Assembly: GCA_016235155.1 (NCBI GenBank)
Contig: JACRLW010000050.1
Location: 1-55,086, forward strand
From: Planctomycetota bacterium
GTDB taxonomy: Bacteria > Planctomycetota > UBA1135 > UBA2386
Reading direction: 5' to 3'
DNA length: 55,086 bases
The notes beneath the pieces were generated by a model. It made no database searches. It had not been told where the DNA came from and was given only the letters and a program-made list of their open reading frames with translations. Below are positions 42,741 through 51,650 of the stretch, one piece after another. Numbering within the stretch: the stretch's first letter is position 1; each line of letters opens with the position of its first letter. Both the position numbers and the translations under genes were made by a program.

Positions 42741-44051
42741 ATGTTTCGACTGACCGCTTCGCTCGTGCTCCTTCTCGCGTTCGCGCCGGCCCAGGAACTC
42801 TGGGTCGACGCCGGCACGGGGTCCGACACCAACCCCGGCAGCGCGTCGCTGCCCTTGCGCTCGATCACTGCGGCGCTCGCCGTCGCGGTTCCCGGCACGA
42901 CCATCTTCGTGCGCGCGGGGACCTACTCGGTGACTGCAACCGGCGAGGTCTTCCCGTTGCAGTTCGGCAATGGTCGCGCGCACGACGGGGTGACTCTGCT
43001 CGGCCTCGGATCGGTCGTCGTCGACTTCGCCAACGGGCGTGGCAACGGCATGCGCGTCGGGACGATGGCGAACGGGGCGCGGATCTCGAACCTCACCTTC
43101 GCGAACATGGACAAGACCGACTGGTGGACGGCGGCCATCAGCGCCGGCACGTACAACGGCTCCGGCGCCGCGACCTTCTTCGAACTGGACCGCTGTCGCT
43201 TCGTCGACGTGAACCGCGGGATCATCCTGTGGCAGGGCGTGCCGATCACCGGCTGGGCCATCCATGACAATCTCTTCGTCGACCTCGGCAACGACGGGAT
43301 CGACGAGTTCGATCCGGGTTCGGCCAACGAGATCACGAACAACACCTTCGTGAACACGCCGCAGCTCGGCGTCCTGGCCGACGGCAACGCGACGCGCATC
43401 GTCAACAACGTTCTTGTGGGCTGTCGGGTCGGCATCGCCTCGAGCGGCAACGCGGGAGCCGCGGCCGCGCGCATCACGAGCAACGACTTCTTCGGCAATA
43501 CGCTCGACGTCCAGGGTGCGGCGTTTCCCGGGGGGGTGCCGCCCGGCAACCTCACGGTCGATCCCCGTTTCGTGAACCCCCCGACGCGCGACTTCCGGCT
43601 GCAAGCGACCAGCGCATTGATCGACGCCGGCGATCCACGGGTGTTCCTCCGGGCCGATCTCGACGATGCGCCGCGCGCGATCGACGGCAACCAGGACGGC
43701 ACGCTGCCCCCGGACATCGGCGCCTACGAATTCGGCTTCGTGAACGTGACCACCAACGTGGTCGGCGGCGTGGTGCTGACCATCGACGTCACGTCCACCG
43801 CGCCGAACCTCACCACCGCTCTGCTCCTCGTCGCATTCGACGAAGGGCTGATCAACCTGCCGGGGCTCTCACCGATCCTGCTCGACCCGCAGACGCTGAT
43901 CCCCTTCGCCTTCACCGGCGCCATGCCCTGGCAGATCGGACTGGGGATTCCCGCGATGCCGGCCGGTTCGCGCCTCGTCGTGCAGGGCTTCGGTTTCGAC
44001 CCGGTCAATCTGCGGCTGATCGGCGGCAAGCGTGCTCGCGCGCAGTTCTGA
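42741..44051 (+). CDS. Secreted right-handed beta-helix protein
   Basis: 436 residues. A signal peptide (MFRLTASLVLLLAFAPAQ) is followed by the DUF1565-type opening ELWVDAGTGSDTNPGSASLP and RSITAALAVAVPGTTIFVRA. Parallel beta-helix coils follow: ISNLTFANMDKTDWWTAAIS, WAIHDNLFVDLGNDGIDEFD, ITNNTFVNTPQLGVLADGN and IVNNVLVGCRVGIASSG. The last 110 residues (GGVVLTIDVTSTAPNLTTAL) form a separate beta module. Such helices often bind or cleave polysaccharide, but no catalytic set is evident. The ATG was chosen for its GGAGG site. It converges on the VCBS gene with 45 bp between stops. Confidence 0.82.
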   Translation: MFRLTASLVLLLAFAPAQELWVDAGTGSDTNPGSASLPLRSITAALAVAVPGTTIFVRAGTYSVTATGEVFPLQFGNGRAHDGVTLLGLGSVVVDFANGRGNGMRVGTMANGARISNLTFANMDKTDWWTAAISAGTYNGSGAATFFELDRCRFVDVNRGIILWQGVPITGWAIHDNLFVDLGNDGIDEFDPGSANEITNNTFVNTPQLGVLADGNATRIVNNVLVGCRVGIASSGNAGAAAARITSNDFFGNTLDVQGAAFPGGVPPGNLTVDPRFVNPPTRDFRLQATSALIDAGDPRVFLRADLDDAPRAIDGNQDGTLPPDIGAYEFGFVNVTTNVVGGVVLTIDVTSTAPNLTTALLLVAFDEGLINLPGLSPILLDPQTLIPFAFTGAMPWQIGLGIPAMPAGSRLVVQGFGFDPVNLRLIGGKRARAQF

Positions 44052-44096
44052 CTCCGCGAGGACGTTGTTTCGCGCGCCGCGCGCCGCCGCTCGCCG

Positions 44097-45626
44097 TCAG
44101 CGTCCCGTCCCGCGCAATCCGTTGCTGCTCGCGAGGCCGGCGCTCGAAGTCGGGTCGAGGATCCAGCTCTGGAGCCACAGCGACGTCCCTGCCGGTGTGC
44201 CCGACGGCCAGGTCGCGGTGAAGGTTGCGCGACCGTTCGCGTCGGCGACGAGTCCCGCCGCCAGCAGATCGATCGTCGGCACGAGCGTGCCGTCGAGGAG
44301 CGGGAGGTCCTGGCGTGCGAAGCCGATCACGATCGCGAGCGGTGCGTGCGGCGCGGCGTGACTCGTCTCGAGCGCGAGTGCTGTGCCTTGCGTGAGTTCG
44401 CCGCGGCCTCGCAGCAACGGCGTGCCGTTCGCACCGCCATGACCGAGGCCGAGGAAGGTCCAGCCATTGGCGTTGGACAGCGCGAGGAAGACCTGCACGT
44501 ACGGCGTCTGTCCGAGATTGCGGCACGGCGCGGCGACGTCGTCGAAGCCGTCGCCGTCGAAATCGCCCGTCATCGTCGCGAGTGGCTCGGTGCCGTCGGG
44601 GAAGCCGCCGGTGCCCACGCGCGCCGCGGCGCGGAAGCTGCCGTGGCCGTTGCCTGGCGCATACGCGATCGCCGATGCGAAGAACTCGGGGCAGGTCGCC
44701 GCGAAGTCCGGGATGCCGTCGCCGTTGAAGTCGCCCGTGTCGGGCAGCCCGGTCACGCAGCCCGCGTTCATCGCGTGGGCGAAGGCGAACCGTGCGCCGC
44801 CGATGCCGAGGTGCGCCGTGACGACCGAGCCGTTGGCGCCGAGCAGATCGAGGATGCCGTCCTCGTCGAGGTCGACCGCGCGCACCACCATGAGTCCGGA
44901 CGGCAGCGCGAAGCCGCTGCGCACGGCGAACGCGCCGCGACCGTCGCCGAAGCGGACGTAGGGTGCGCCGAGCGCGTGGAGGACGAGATCGACGTGGCCG
45001 TCGCCGTCGAGATCGGCGCATTGAATCCCGTTCAACGATCCGCCGGTGTTCGCGACGTTCGTACCCGCGGCGAACAGCCCGCTGCCGACTCCGCGGAACA
45101 GACGCACGGGCTGGCCGTGGTTGTGCGCGATCAGGAGGTCGACGTGGCCGTCCTCGTCGACGTCGGCGTTCGCGATGGCGATCGGGAAGCTGCCCACGTT
45201 CGCGAGCCATGAACCGGCGGTGAACACGCCGTGACCATCGTTGAGGAACACACGCGCCGCGTTGTATTCGGGCAACGCATAGGCGACGTAGAGCGTGACC
45301 GCGAAGTCGAGGTCGAAGTCGCCGTCGAGATCGGCGACGGTGAGCCCGAGCGGTTGTCGGCCGACGAGCACCTCGATGCTGTCGCTGAAGTCGCCGGCGC
45401 CGTCGTTGCGCAGGATGCCGACCTTGTCACCGCCGCTGTTGGAGCCGGCGTACAGCGCGAACAGGAGATCCAGGTCGCCGTCGTTGTCGACGTCGGCCAC
45501 GGCGGTTCCCGCCGGCTGGGTCTCCGGCAGTTCGTACTGCTGTCGCGGGTGGAAGGTGATGCCGACCTCCTGCGCGGCGAGCGCGGCGACGGCGACGAAA
45601 GGAACGAGCGGAGCGAGCGAGCGCAT
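44097..45626 (-). CDS. Secreted VCBS/FG-GAP repeat protein
   Basis: 509 residues. The signal peptide is SLAPLVPFVAVAALAAQ. Residues about 40-380 contain FG-GAP/VCBS-type repeats with the Ca2+-binding Asp loops D-DGDLDL, for example VADVDNDGDLDLLFALYAG, VADLDGDFDLDFAVT, NADVDEDGHVDLLIAHNHG, CADLDGDGHVDLVLH and GDFNGDGIPDFAATC, which predict a seven-bladed propeller. The C-terminal module (ALALETSHAAPHAPLAIVIG) ends IQ/WLQSWILDPTSS-like and resembles tails of other exported proteins in this window. It follows the beta-helix gene at 45633-47522 after six bases, so the two are co-transcribed. Confidence 0.85.
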   Translation of the reverse strand: MRSLAPLVPFVAVAALAAQEVGITFHPRQQYELPETQPAGTAVADVDNDGDLDLLFALYAGSNSGGDKVGILRNDGAGDFSDSIEVLVGRQPLGLTVADLDGDFDLDFAVTLYVAYALPEYNAARVFLNDGHGVFTAGSWLANVGSFPIAIANADVDEDGHVDLLIAHNHGQPVRLFRGVGSGLFAAGTNVANTGGSLNGIQCADLDGDGHVDLVLHALGAPYVRFGDGRGAFAVRSGFALPSGLMVVRAVDLDEDGILDLLGANGSVVTAHLGIGGARFAFAHAMNAGCVTGLPDTGDFNGDGIPDFAATCPEFFASAIAYAPGNGHGSFRAAARVGTGGFPDGTEPLATMTGDFDGDGFDDVAAPCRNLGQTPYVQVFLALSNANGWTFLGLGHGGANGTPLLRGRGELTQGTALALETSHAAPHAPLAIVIGFARQDLPLLDGTLVPTIDLLAAGLVADANGRATFTATWPSGTPAGTSLWLQSWILDPTSSAGLASSNGLRGTGR

Positions 45627-45632
45627 GAGCGA

Positions 45633-47522
45633 TCAGAACGAGAAGTCGACGGGATTGGAGAAGTTGCCCGCGCCGTTCGCGTGCAGGGCGAGCGCTTGTG
45701 CGCGGAACGTCGCGCCGAGCTCCGGCACGGTGAACTGAAGGCTCGCAGGCAAGGCGCCCGCAGCGGCGACGAGCGGCAGCATGCCGAGGTCGAGGAAGTA
45801 GCCGCCGAACGGAGGGAACGGGATCTCCGTCCCCGGCAGGCCGATCGCGACGAACGCGAGCAGACCCGGTGTGCCGCTCAGGTCGAAGTCGACGGTCACC
45901 GTGCCGGGCGCCGCGGGCTGCACGGTCACGCGCAGCGCGACGTTCGTGAACTCGAAGGCGCCGCAGTCGAGGCGCTGCGCGCCGTCGAGGTCGCCGTCGA
46001 GTCGCCGGGGCACGCCGCCGGCATCCAATCCGCCGACGACGACGGCGGGCTCGCCGCGCTCGATGCAGGGCGAGCCCACGAGCAGGCGGAAGTCGTCGTC
46101 TTCATTGCCGGCGATGTTGTCGGGCCCGTTGGCGTCCGCGAACAGCGGGTCCGCATCGAAGCTGCCGGGGTAGTCGAGCGGGTCGATCGGGTCCTCTCCG
46201 GGCGGTGAGAGCAGGAAGCCGGAGATGTCCGACCAACGCGCCTTCGCACCGCTCGACTGACTGCGGTTCATCATGCCGTTCGAGTCGGTGTTCTCGCGCA
46301 AGACGCAGTTCGTGACGCGGGTCACCGATTGGCCGGCGACGAGGATCCCGCCGCCGGAGTCGCTCGCGGTGTTCCGCCAGAAGGTGCAGCCGCGCACGGT
46401 CGACTGCGTGGGCGTCAGGCGGTACTCGACGATTGCGAGACCGCCGCCCCAACCGCCCGTGCTGCCGCCGCCGACGACGAAGCTCGTCACGCGGTTGGCG
46501 TCGAACAGGCAGTCGAGGACGAAGATCGGGCGGAACGAACCGAGGCCGCCGCCCTCGTGCGTCTCGTTCGCGACGAAGCGGCAGCGCTGGACGAGCGTGC
46601 CGTCGCCGCCGTTGAAGATCCCACCGCCGATCATCGGGTAGATCCCCGAGGGGTTGAAACGCGCCCACGCGCGGTTGCGGACGAAGGCGCAATCGTCGAC
46701 GACGACGTTCGCGCAGTCGAAGTCGACGTAGATGCCGCCGCCCGCGGAGTTCGGCCCGCCGTTCTGCAGGGCGTCGTTGCCCTCGAAGCGGCAACGTCGG
46801 ATCGCCGCGGCGCTCACGCCGGAGAGGTGGATGCCGCCGCCGTGGCTCGCAAAGGAGATGTTCTCGACGAAGTCGCAGTCGGTGAACGACGCATTGCCGC
46901 CGGAGAACCGAACCGCTCCGCCGCCGCTCGCATAGTGGTGCACGAAGCGACAGTGCACGATCGTCGGCGAGGCCTGCGACGCAATCAGTCCCGCGCCGCC
47001 GTAGCCCCAGGCGGGCAGACCCATCACCGCGCTGCCGTTCATCACCGTGAAGCCGTCGAGCACGGCGCTGGCGTCGACGCCGATCGCCGTCACCACGTGG
47101 AAGCTGTTCCCGGCCCAGTTGGCGGACGAGTTGTACCAACCGCGACCGGACAAGGCGGGATCGTTCCCATCGAGGTCTCCCGAGAGGATCGTGGCGTTTG
47201 CCGCGACGTCGCGCTGATGCCGCGCCGTCTCGGTGCCGGCGAAACCGCCGAAGAGCGCGATCCCGGTCCGCAGCAGGAAGCTCGCATTGCGGTCGAGACC
47301 GGCACTCGGCAGATACGTGCCTCGCGCGACCCAGAGTTCGCTGCCTGGAGCGGCCGTGGTCAGCGCGGACTGCAGGCTGCTGAAGGCGTCGGCCCACGAA
47401 CTCCCGTTGTTCGCGCCGGCGGCGTCTCCGCGGACGAAGACGACCTGCTGGGAGGTGACGGCCGTGATCGGCGCGAGAGCAGAGATCACGGTGAGGGCGA
47501 GGGACCAGTCGAGACGGGGCAT
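45633..47522 (-). CDS. Secreted polymorphic-repeat beta-helix protein
   Basis: 629 residues. A signal peptide (WSLALTVISALAPITAVTS) precedes VVFVRGDAAGANNGSSWADA with FSSLQSALTTAAPGSELWVA, the classic opening of these right-handed beta-helices. Coils with repeated GGG and C-RF motifs run through residues 130-450 (IVHCRFVHHYASGGGAVRFS, VVVDDCAFVRNRAW, GGGIFNGGDGTLVQRCRFVA). The C-terminus is a beta module (TVTVDFDLSGTPGLLAFVAI). The ATG at 47522 is preceded by TAGGAT after seven bases, a leaderless arrangement. It shares a unit with the VCBS gene downstream. Ligand unknown. Confidence 0.83.
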   Translation of the reverse strand: MPRLDWSLALTVISALAPITAVTSQQVVFVRGDAAGANNGSSWADAFSSLQSALTTAAPGSELWVARGTYLPSAGLDRNASFLLRTGIALFGGFAGTETARHQRDVAANATILSGDLDGNDPALSGRGWYNSSANWAGNSFHVVTAIGVDASAVLDGFTVMNGSAVMGLPAWGYGGAGLIASQASPTIVHCRFVHHYASGGGAVRFSGGNASFTDCDFVENISFASHGGGIHLSGVSAAAIRRCRFEGNDALQNGGPNSAGGGIYVDFDCANVVVDDCAFVRNRAWARFNPSGIYPMIGGGIFNGGDGTLVQRCRFVANETHEGGGLGSFRPIFVLDCLFDANRVTSFVVGGGSTGGWGGGLAIVEYRLTPTQSTVRGCTFWRNTASDSGGGILVAGQSVTRVTNCVLRENTDSNGMMNRSQSSGAKARWSDISGFLLSPPGEDPIDPLDYPGSFDADPLFADANGPDNIAGNEDDDFRLLVGSPCIERGEPAVVVGGLDAGGVPRRLDGDLDGAQRLDCGAFEFTNVALRVTVQPAAPGTVTVDFDLSGTPGLLAFVAIGLPGTEIPFPPFGGYFLDLGMLPLVAAAGALPASLQFTVPELGATFRAQALALHANGAGNFSNPVDFSF

Positions 47523-47529
47523 CGAGGCG

Positions 47530-47535
47530 ATCCTA
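47530..47535 (-). promoter_or_regulatory. Candidate -10 element (TAGGAT) for a leaderless transcript
   Basis: On the minus strand TAGGAT ends seven bases before the ATG at 47522-47520. No ribosome site is present. Confidence 0.4.
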
Positions 47536-47627
47536 CGTCGGATTCTCGCGACATGGCCAGCCGGGACGTCGGCCTGGTCCCTGCGAAACACCGGCGCCTG
47601 GTCGTGGCGGCCGACCGGCATGTTCCA

Positions 47628-48128
47628 ATGCGGCCGATGCGTCCGACCGCGTTGCTCGCCGCGTTCGTCCTTGGGTTCGCCGCCTGGATCCTCTGGCCGT
47701 CGGACGAGGTCACCCTGGTGCGATCGATCCCGAGGCGACTCGCGGCGGCATTCAGCTCGGGTCGCGCGAGCACGTGTCTCGACGGCTTCGCGATGGAGTA
47801 CTCGGACACGTCGGAGGGTGCGCGCATCGACCGCGAGACGATCCGCGTCGCGCTGCTCGGCCGCTTCGGCGGTGCAGCCGGGGGTGACCTCGTCGCCAAG
47901 GTGCGCGACGAGTCGCTCGATCTCGCGAGCTACGACGCCGAGAGCGGCACGGCGGAGCTCGGCTTCGTCGTCGTGCTCTCACGGGTGTCGCCGCTCGCCA
48001 CCGAGGTCACGCCGGCCGACGCGATCTGGGAGATCGAAGTCGCCGCGACGCTGCGCCGCGAAGAGGACGGCGAGTGGCGCATCACGCGCTCGACGCATCG
48101 CACCGTGTCGGGTGCGCGGCCGCGGTGA
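47628..48128 (+). CDS. Small membrane-anchored protein, 166 residues
   Basis: The N-terminal segment TALLAAFVLGFAAWILW is a single membrane anchor. The remaining 140 residues are soluble and mixed alpha/beta (STCLDGFAMEYSDTSEGARI, LASYDAESGTAELGFVVVLS, WEIEVAATLRREEDGEWRIT), reminiscent of SnoaL/NTF2-like or other small cone-shaped domains, though no family is certain. ATGs at 47628 and 47637 are both possible starts; neither has a good ribosome site. SlyD follows after 55 bases with its own candidate -10. Confidence 0.62.
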   Translation: MRPMRPTALLAAFVLGFAAWILWPSDEVTLVRSIPRRLAAAFSSGRASTCLDGFAMEYSDTSEGARIDRETIRVALLGRFGGAAGGDLVAKVRDESLDLASYDAESGTAELGFVVVLSRVSPLATEVTPADAIWEIEVAATLRREEDGEWRITRSTHRTVSGARPR

Positions 48129-48171
48129 CCGCTCCGAACGCGCGGAGGATCCATCCGGTTGCGCGGGCGCG

Positions 48172-48177
48172 TATGGT
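48172..48177 (+). promoter_or_regulatory. Candidate -10 element (TATGGT) for a leaderless transcript
   Basis: TATGGT ends six bases before the ATG of slyD; no Shine-Dalgarno sequence lies between. Confidence 0.4.
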
Positions 48178-48183
48178 GCCCGC

Positions 48184-48678
48184 ATGTCCGAACCGCTGAC
48201 CATCGCCGCCGGGCGTGTCGTCTCGATCCACTACAAGCTCACGCTCGACGACGGCAGCGTCGTCGACAGTTCGGCGGGCGGCGAACCGCTCGACTATCTC
48301 CACGGGACGCAGAGCATCGTCGTCGGGCTCGAGCGCGCGCTCGAGGGGCGGACGATCGGTGAGCGCTTCGACGTCGCCGTCAGTCCCGAGGACGGCTACG
48401 GCCTGCCCGATCCGAACGCGGTCCAGGACGTGCCGCGCCGCGTCTTCCCGCCCGATGCGAACCTGCGCGTCGGGATGAGCTTCCAGGCGCGCGACGAGAA
48501 CCAGAACCCGATCATGGGCACGATCCGGAAGATGGTCGACGACCAGATCACGGTCGATTTCAACCATCCGCTCGCGGGACGTCGCCTGCACTTCGCGATC
48601 GAGGTCTCGGGCGTACGCGAGGCCACGGCGCAGGAGCGCTCGCACGGGCACGTGCACGGCCACGGTCACGATCACTGA
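48184..48678 (+). CDS. slyD: FKBP-type peptidyl-prolyl isomerase, SlyD-like
   Basis: 164 residues. FKBP core motifs are VVSIHYKLTLDDGSVVDSS, YLHGTQSIVVGLERALEGRT and the inserted-in-flap segment VSPEDGYGLPDPNAVQDVPR. The IF domain (residues about 75-130) gives chaperone activity. The C-terminus HGHVHGHGHDH is a short His-rich tail that probably binds nickel or zinc, as in SlyD, though shorter than in E. coli. It is cytoplasmic and assists folding at proline bonds. The cupin gene starts 12 bases after its stop. Confidence 0.92.
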   Translation: MSEPLTIAAGRVVSIHYKLTLDDGSVVDSSAGGEPLDYLHGTQSIVVGLERALEGRTIGERFDVAVSPEDGYGLPDPNAVQDVPRRVFPPDANLRVGMSFQARDENQNPIMGTIRKMVDDQITVDFNHPLAGRRLHFAIEVSGVREATAQERSHGHVHGHGHDH

Positions 48679-48690
48679 GCGCTGCTCGCG

Positions 48691-49548
48691 ATGCGCGTCG
48701 TTCGCCTCCTCTCGCCCGACGGCGACGCCGCCGCGCTCACCGCGGTGAACGAACGCCTGCACGCGCAGCGTCCCGGCTACGCGCTCGAGTTCACTGGTCC
48801 GGTGCGCAGCCTGCCGGCGGCCGGCACGTCACGCATCGCGTTCGTGCACGCGAGCGACGCGCGCGCCCATGCGACGCTCGGCGCGACGCGCGCGGAGATC
48901 GGACTCGGTGACGCGATCGCGCTGCGCGCCGGCAGCGCCGTCGAGCTCGATGCGCCGCTCGCGTTCGTCGTCGTCAGCGTGCCGGACGCCTTCGATGACG
49001 CCGTGCCGGGCTTCTTGCGTCCCGACGCCGACCCACGACTCCGCGATGCGCCGGGCGGTTGCGCGACGGAGTCCGACGCCTACCGCCGCGTGATGCTGAC
49101 CTGGTCCTCCGCCAACGGACCCTACCTCTCGCACGCGGTGAACTGCCATCGCGTGCGGATGGTCGACTCGTTCTCCCACTACCACCCGATCGACGGCGGC
49201 TTCGAGGAGCTCTACCTCGTGCACGACGTGCGTCCGGGCGGCCGCTTGCTGTGGAGTCCCGACGTCGCGCGCATCGAATCCCCTGCGAGCGTCGATCGCG
49301 CGACGGCGCTCACCCTCGTGCGGAGCACGTCGCTCGTCGCGGGCGACCTCGTGTTCATCCCGCGCGGGACGATGCATCGCGCCGTCGGCGGCGTGCTCGC
49401 GCACGTCGTCACGATCCCCGGCTTCGTGCCGGCGCGGGAGATCGGCGTCGATCACCACCTGCGCGCGATCGACGAGCGACTCGGTCTGGTGGGTGACGAG
49501 GCCCTGCCGTACCACGTCGCAGCGTCCCTCGCGCCGATGGTCAGGTAA
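48691..49548 (+). CDS. Cupin-fold protein, 285 residues
   Basis: The C-terminal half holds a cupin metal site: SFSHYHPIDGGFEELYLVHD (His-His-Glu) near residue 160 and GDLVFIPRGTMHRAVGG near 225, where the last His completes the set. The N-terminal half (residues 1-115) is a second, degenerate beta domain without obvious ligands. No signal peptide is present. Reaction unknown: such bicupins include dioxygenases, isomerases and sugar-binding proteins. It lies 12 bases after slyD, suggesting co-transcription. Confidence 0.72.
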   Translation: MRVVRLLSPDGDAAALTAVNERLHAQRPGYALEFTGPVRSLPAAGTSRIAFVHASDARAHATLGATRAEIGLGDAIALRAGSAVELDAPLAFVVVSVPDAFDDAVPGFLRPDADPRLRDAPGGCATESDAYRRVMLTWSSANGPYLSHAVNCHRVRMVDSFSHYHPIDGGFEELYLVHDVRPGGRLLWSPDVARIESPASVDRATALTLVRSTSLVAGDLVFIPRGTMHRAVGGVLAHVVTIPGFVPAREIGVDHHLRAIDERLGLVGDEALPYHVAASLAPMVR

Positions 49549-49566
49549 CACCTCGCGCTCGCGCGG

Positions 49567-50277
49567 TCACTGCACCGGATACCAGATCTCGCCGTCGGCG
49601 CCCGCGACGTTGGTCGCGATGCCCGTGCCGACGATGTGCGCGGGCGATGCCGAGCCGAGCAGCGCGGCGCCGGCGGGCGGCACGCGCGTCGTGCCGCTGT
49701 AGCCCGCGCTGCGGTTCTTGCGCAGTTCACCCTGGTGGTTCACGAAGTAGGTGTGCGTGCCGCTGATCCCGGCGCGGACCGGCCAGGCGATCGCCGTCCA
49801 ATGGAGCTCGGCGAGGTCGGCGGTGACGCTCGCGAAGTTCCCGGCCGTCTCGGTCAGACCGATCCCCGCGGCGTCGGGAAGATGGACCGCGAACAGATAG
49901 CCGCTCTTGTCGGCCTGACCGGCGGCGTCGACGGCGAGCGACAACGGCACGAGCGCCGGGCGAAGCAACTCGGTCCCGCCGGTCACGACGCGTGAGCCGC
50001 ACATCTCGCCGAGCCAGGCGTACTCGCCCTGCCCGTCGCGGTCGCGATCGACGATCTGCTGGGAGCGGAACTGCAACTGCGCCGTGCTGATCGTGCGCAA
50101 CGTGCTGAGCGCCGCGGACTCGCTCGCCGAGATCTTGGCGCTCATCGCTTTCGGCACCGCGATCGACGCGAGGATCGTGATCAGGGCGACGACGATGAGC
50201 ATCTCGACGAGGGTGAAACCGGACGACGCAGGATGCACGGCGTCGTGTCGGGGGGTGGCATGGCCAGGGACGCTCAC
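49567..50277 (-). CDS. Type II secretion-like pseudopilin with prepilin N-terminus
   Basis: 236 residues. The prepilin peptidase site is ASSGFTLVEMLIVVALITIL: a Gly-Phe cleavage with Glu at position +5 and a hydrophobic helix, as in type II secretion pseudopilins. It continues ASESAALSTLRTISTAQLQF and has a C-terminal ATNVAGADGEIWYPVQ. The GTG at 50277-50275 is preceded by GGAGG at the proper distance, which decides the start. Multiple pseudopilins of this kind occur in planctomycete genomes, so function in secretion, attachment or DNA uptake is undecided. It stands alone; no assembly genes are nearby. Confidence 0.85.
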   Translation of the reverse strand: MSVPGHATPRHDAVHPASSGFTLVEMLIVVALITILASIAVPKAMSAKISASESAALSTLRTISTAQLQFRSQQIVDRDRDGQGEYAWLGEMCGSRVVTGGTELLRPALVPLSLAVDAAGQADKSGYLFAVHLPDAAGIGLTETAGNFASVTADLAELHWTAIAWPVRAGISGTHTYFVNHQGELRKNRSAGYSGTTRVPPAGAALLGSASPAHIVGTGIATNVAGADGEIWYPVQ

Positions 50278-50417
50278 GGATTCCTCCGAGGGTGGAAAGT
50301 CCGCGGCGGGAGTCGGCAATGCCGGCGAACAGCGTCGATCGAGTGAACACCGGAGTGCACCCGATGTGCGAGCCTGTGAGCGGTGGCGCGGGCGGATGTG
50401 CGGTGTCTCGGTTTCCG

Positions 50418-51650
50418 CTATGCCACGCGACCGCGAGAGAGCAGCCAGGCGTCGAGCAGAAGGACGGCCAGAGCGAGCGCCAGGAAGAGCGGCGCGAGCG
50501 TCCCGCTGTCGCCGAGACCGGGGAGCAGGTCGCCCGCGTGGGTCCGAGCGGCCGCGATCGGCAACGACGGCGCCGTCGTGCGCGGCCGGACGTGCTCGAG
50601 CGCGGCGTCGATCAGGAGCGGCACGTCGCGCCGGGTCAGGTCGTCGAGCAGGGCGCCGGCGATGCGGACCCGCGAGTCCTGCGCGGCGACCAGCGCGAAT
50701 TCGCCGCGCGCATCGACGATCCACGGCGACTCGCCCGGCATCGGACGGAAGCCAGGGGTGCTTTGGCGCGCGGCGTCGCGCAGGGACAGCGGTGCGGCGC
50801 ACGCGACGGTGACACGCGGTTCGACGACGACACCGTCGTCGCGGTCCTCGACCAACACCGCGGGCATGGCGACCGGCAGCGTGGCCGTCGTCCGTGCGAT
50901 CGCGACGACGGCATCGCCGATCGCACTGCGGTCGACGTCGCCGCGCGCGTCGAGGGCGATCGCGATCGCCGCGGGGACATCTTCGGCGACGAACACGGCG
51001 AGGCGAGTTCCGGGCGGAGGAGCGACGTCGATCGCGGCTGCCGCGGTGGCCTCGGCGAGGCGCACCGGGATTCCGTCGATCGACGCCGGCGCCTGCGGCG
51101 GTCCGCCGATCAGCACGATTTCGTCGCCGTCGCGCAGCGCGTGCGCGCACGCGACGAGGGCGTCGAACACGCGCGACGGCGGGGCATCGCCGAATCGGGC
51201 TTCGCAACGCGACGCGAGCAACTCCGTGGGCTCGCCGGGCCGCAACACGGCGAGCGGAGCGGCGCCGGCCGCGACGACCACGCCGCGCGGGCCGAGACCG
51301 AGCGTCGCCGCGAGCTGCTCGGCCTGTGCGACGCGCGGCGATGCGCGCGCCGCACTGGTGACGTCCACGACGATCGCGCGCGACGGCGCGTCGTCGCCGG
51401 CGGACGGCTCCGCGAACGCGGTCCATGCGAGGGCGAGCGCTGCGGCAGCGACGAGGAACGAGCCGAGACGCGCGAGCTTGCGGCCGAGGACGCGCGGGCG
51501 CGCGTGCAATGCGACGCTACGGAAGAACAAGAGGCTGTCGACGACCTGGCGGCGCATCCGCACGCGCAACAAGTGCAAGGCGCCGAGCGCGAGCAGCAGC
51601 CCTGCGAGTCCGCCGGCGAAGGCCGTGCCCGACAGTCCGGCGAGGTTCAT
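50418..51650 (-). CDS. BatA-like membrane protein with a degenerate von Willebrand A domain
   Basis: 410 residues. The N-terminus matches the aerotolerance (BatA N) layout: a first helix (FAGGLAGLLLALGALHLL), a basic linker, and a second helix (LGSFLVAAAALALAWTAF). Residues about 90-200 have VWA-like alternation (RAIVVDVTSAARASPRVAQA, DEIVLIGGPPQAPASIDGI), but the MIDAS DxSxS site is not present, so metal binding is doubtful. A last helix (LAPLFLALALAVLLLDAWLL) ends the protein. It overlaps the DUF58 gene by 4 bp. Probable membrane partner of the MoxR/DUF58 system. Confidence 0.72.
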   Translation of the reverse strand: MNLAGLSGTAFAGGLAGLLLALGALHLLRVRMRRQVVDSLLFFRSVALHARPRVLGRKLARLGSFLVAAAALALAWTAFAEPSAGDDAPSRAIVVDVTSAARASPRVAQAEQLAATLGLGPRGVVVAAGAAPLAVLRPGEPTELLASRCEARFGDAPPSRVFDALVACAHALRDGDEIVLIGGPPQAPASIDGIPVRLAEATAAAAIDVAPPPGTRLAVFVAEDVPAAIAIALDARGDVDRSAIGDAVVAIARTTATLPVAMPAVLVEDRDDGVVVEPRVTVACAAPLSLRDAARQSTPGFRPMPGESPWIVDARGEFALVAAQDSRVRIAGALLDDLTRRDVPLLIDAALEHVRPRTTAPSLPIAAARTHAGDLLPGLGDSGTLAPLFLALALAVLLLDAWLLSRGRVA

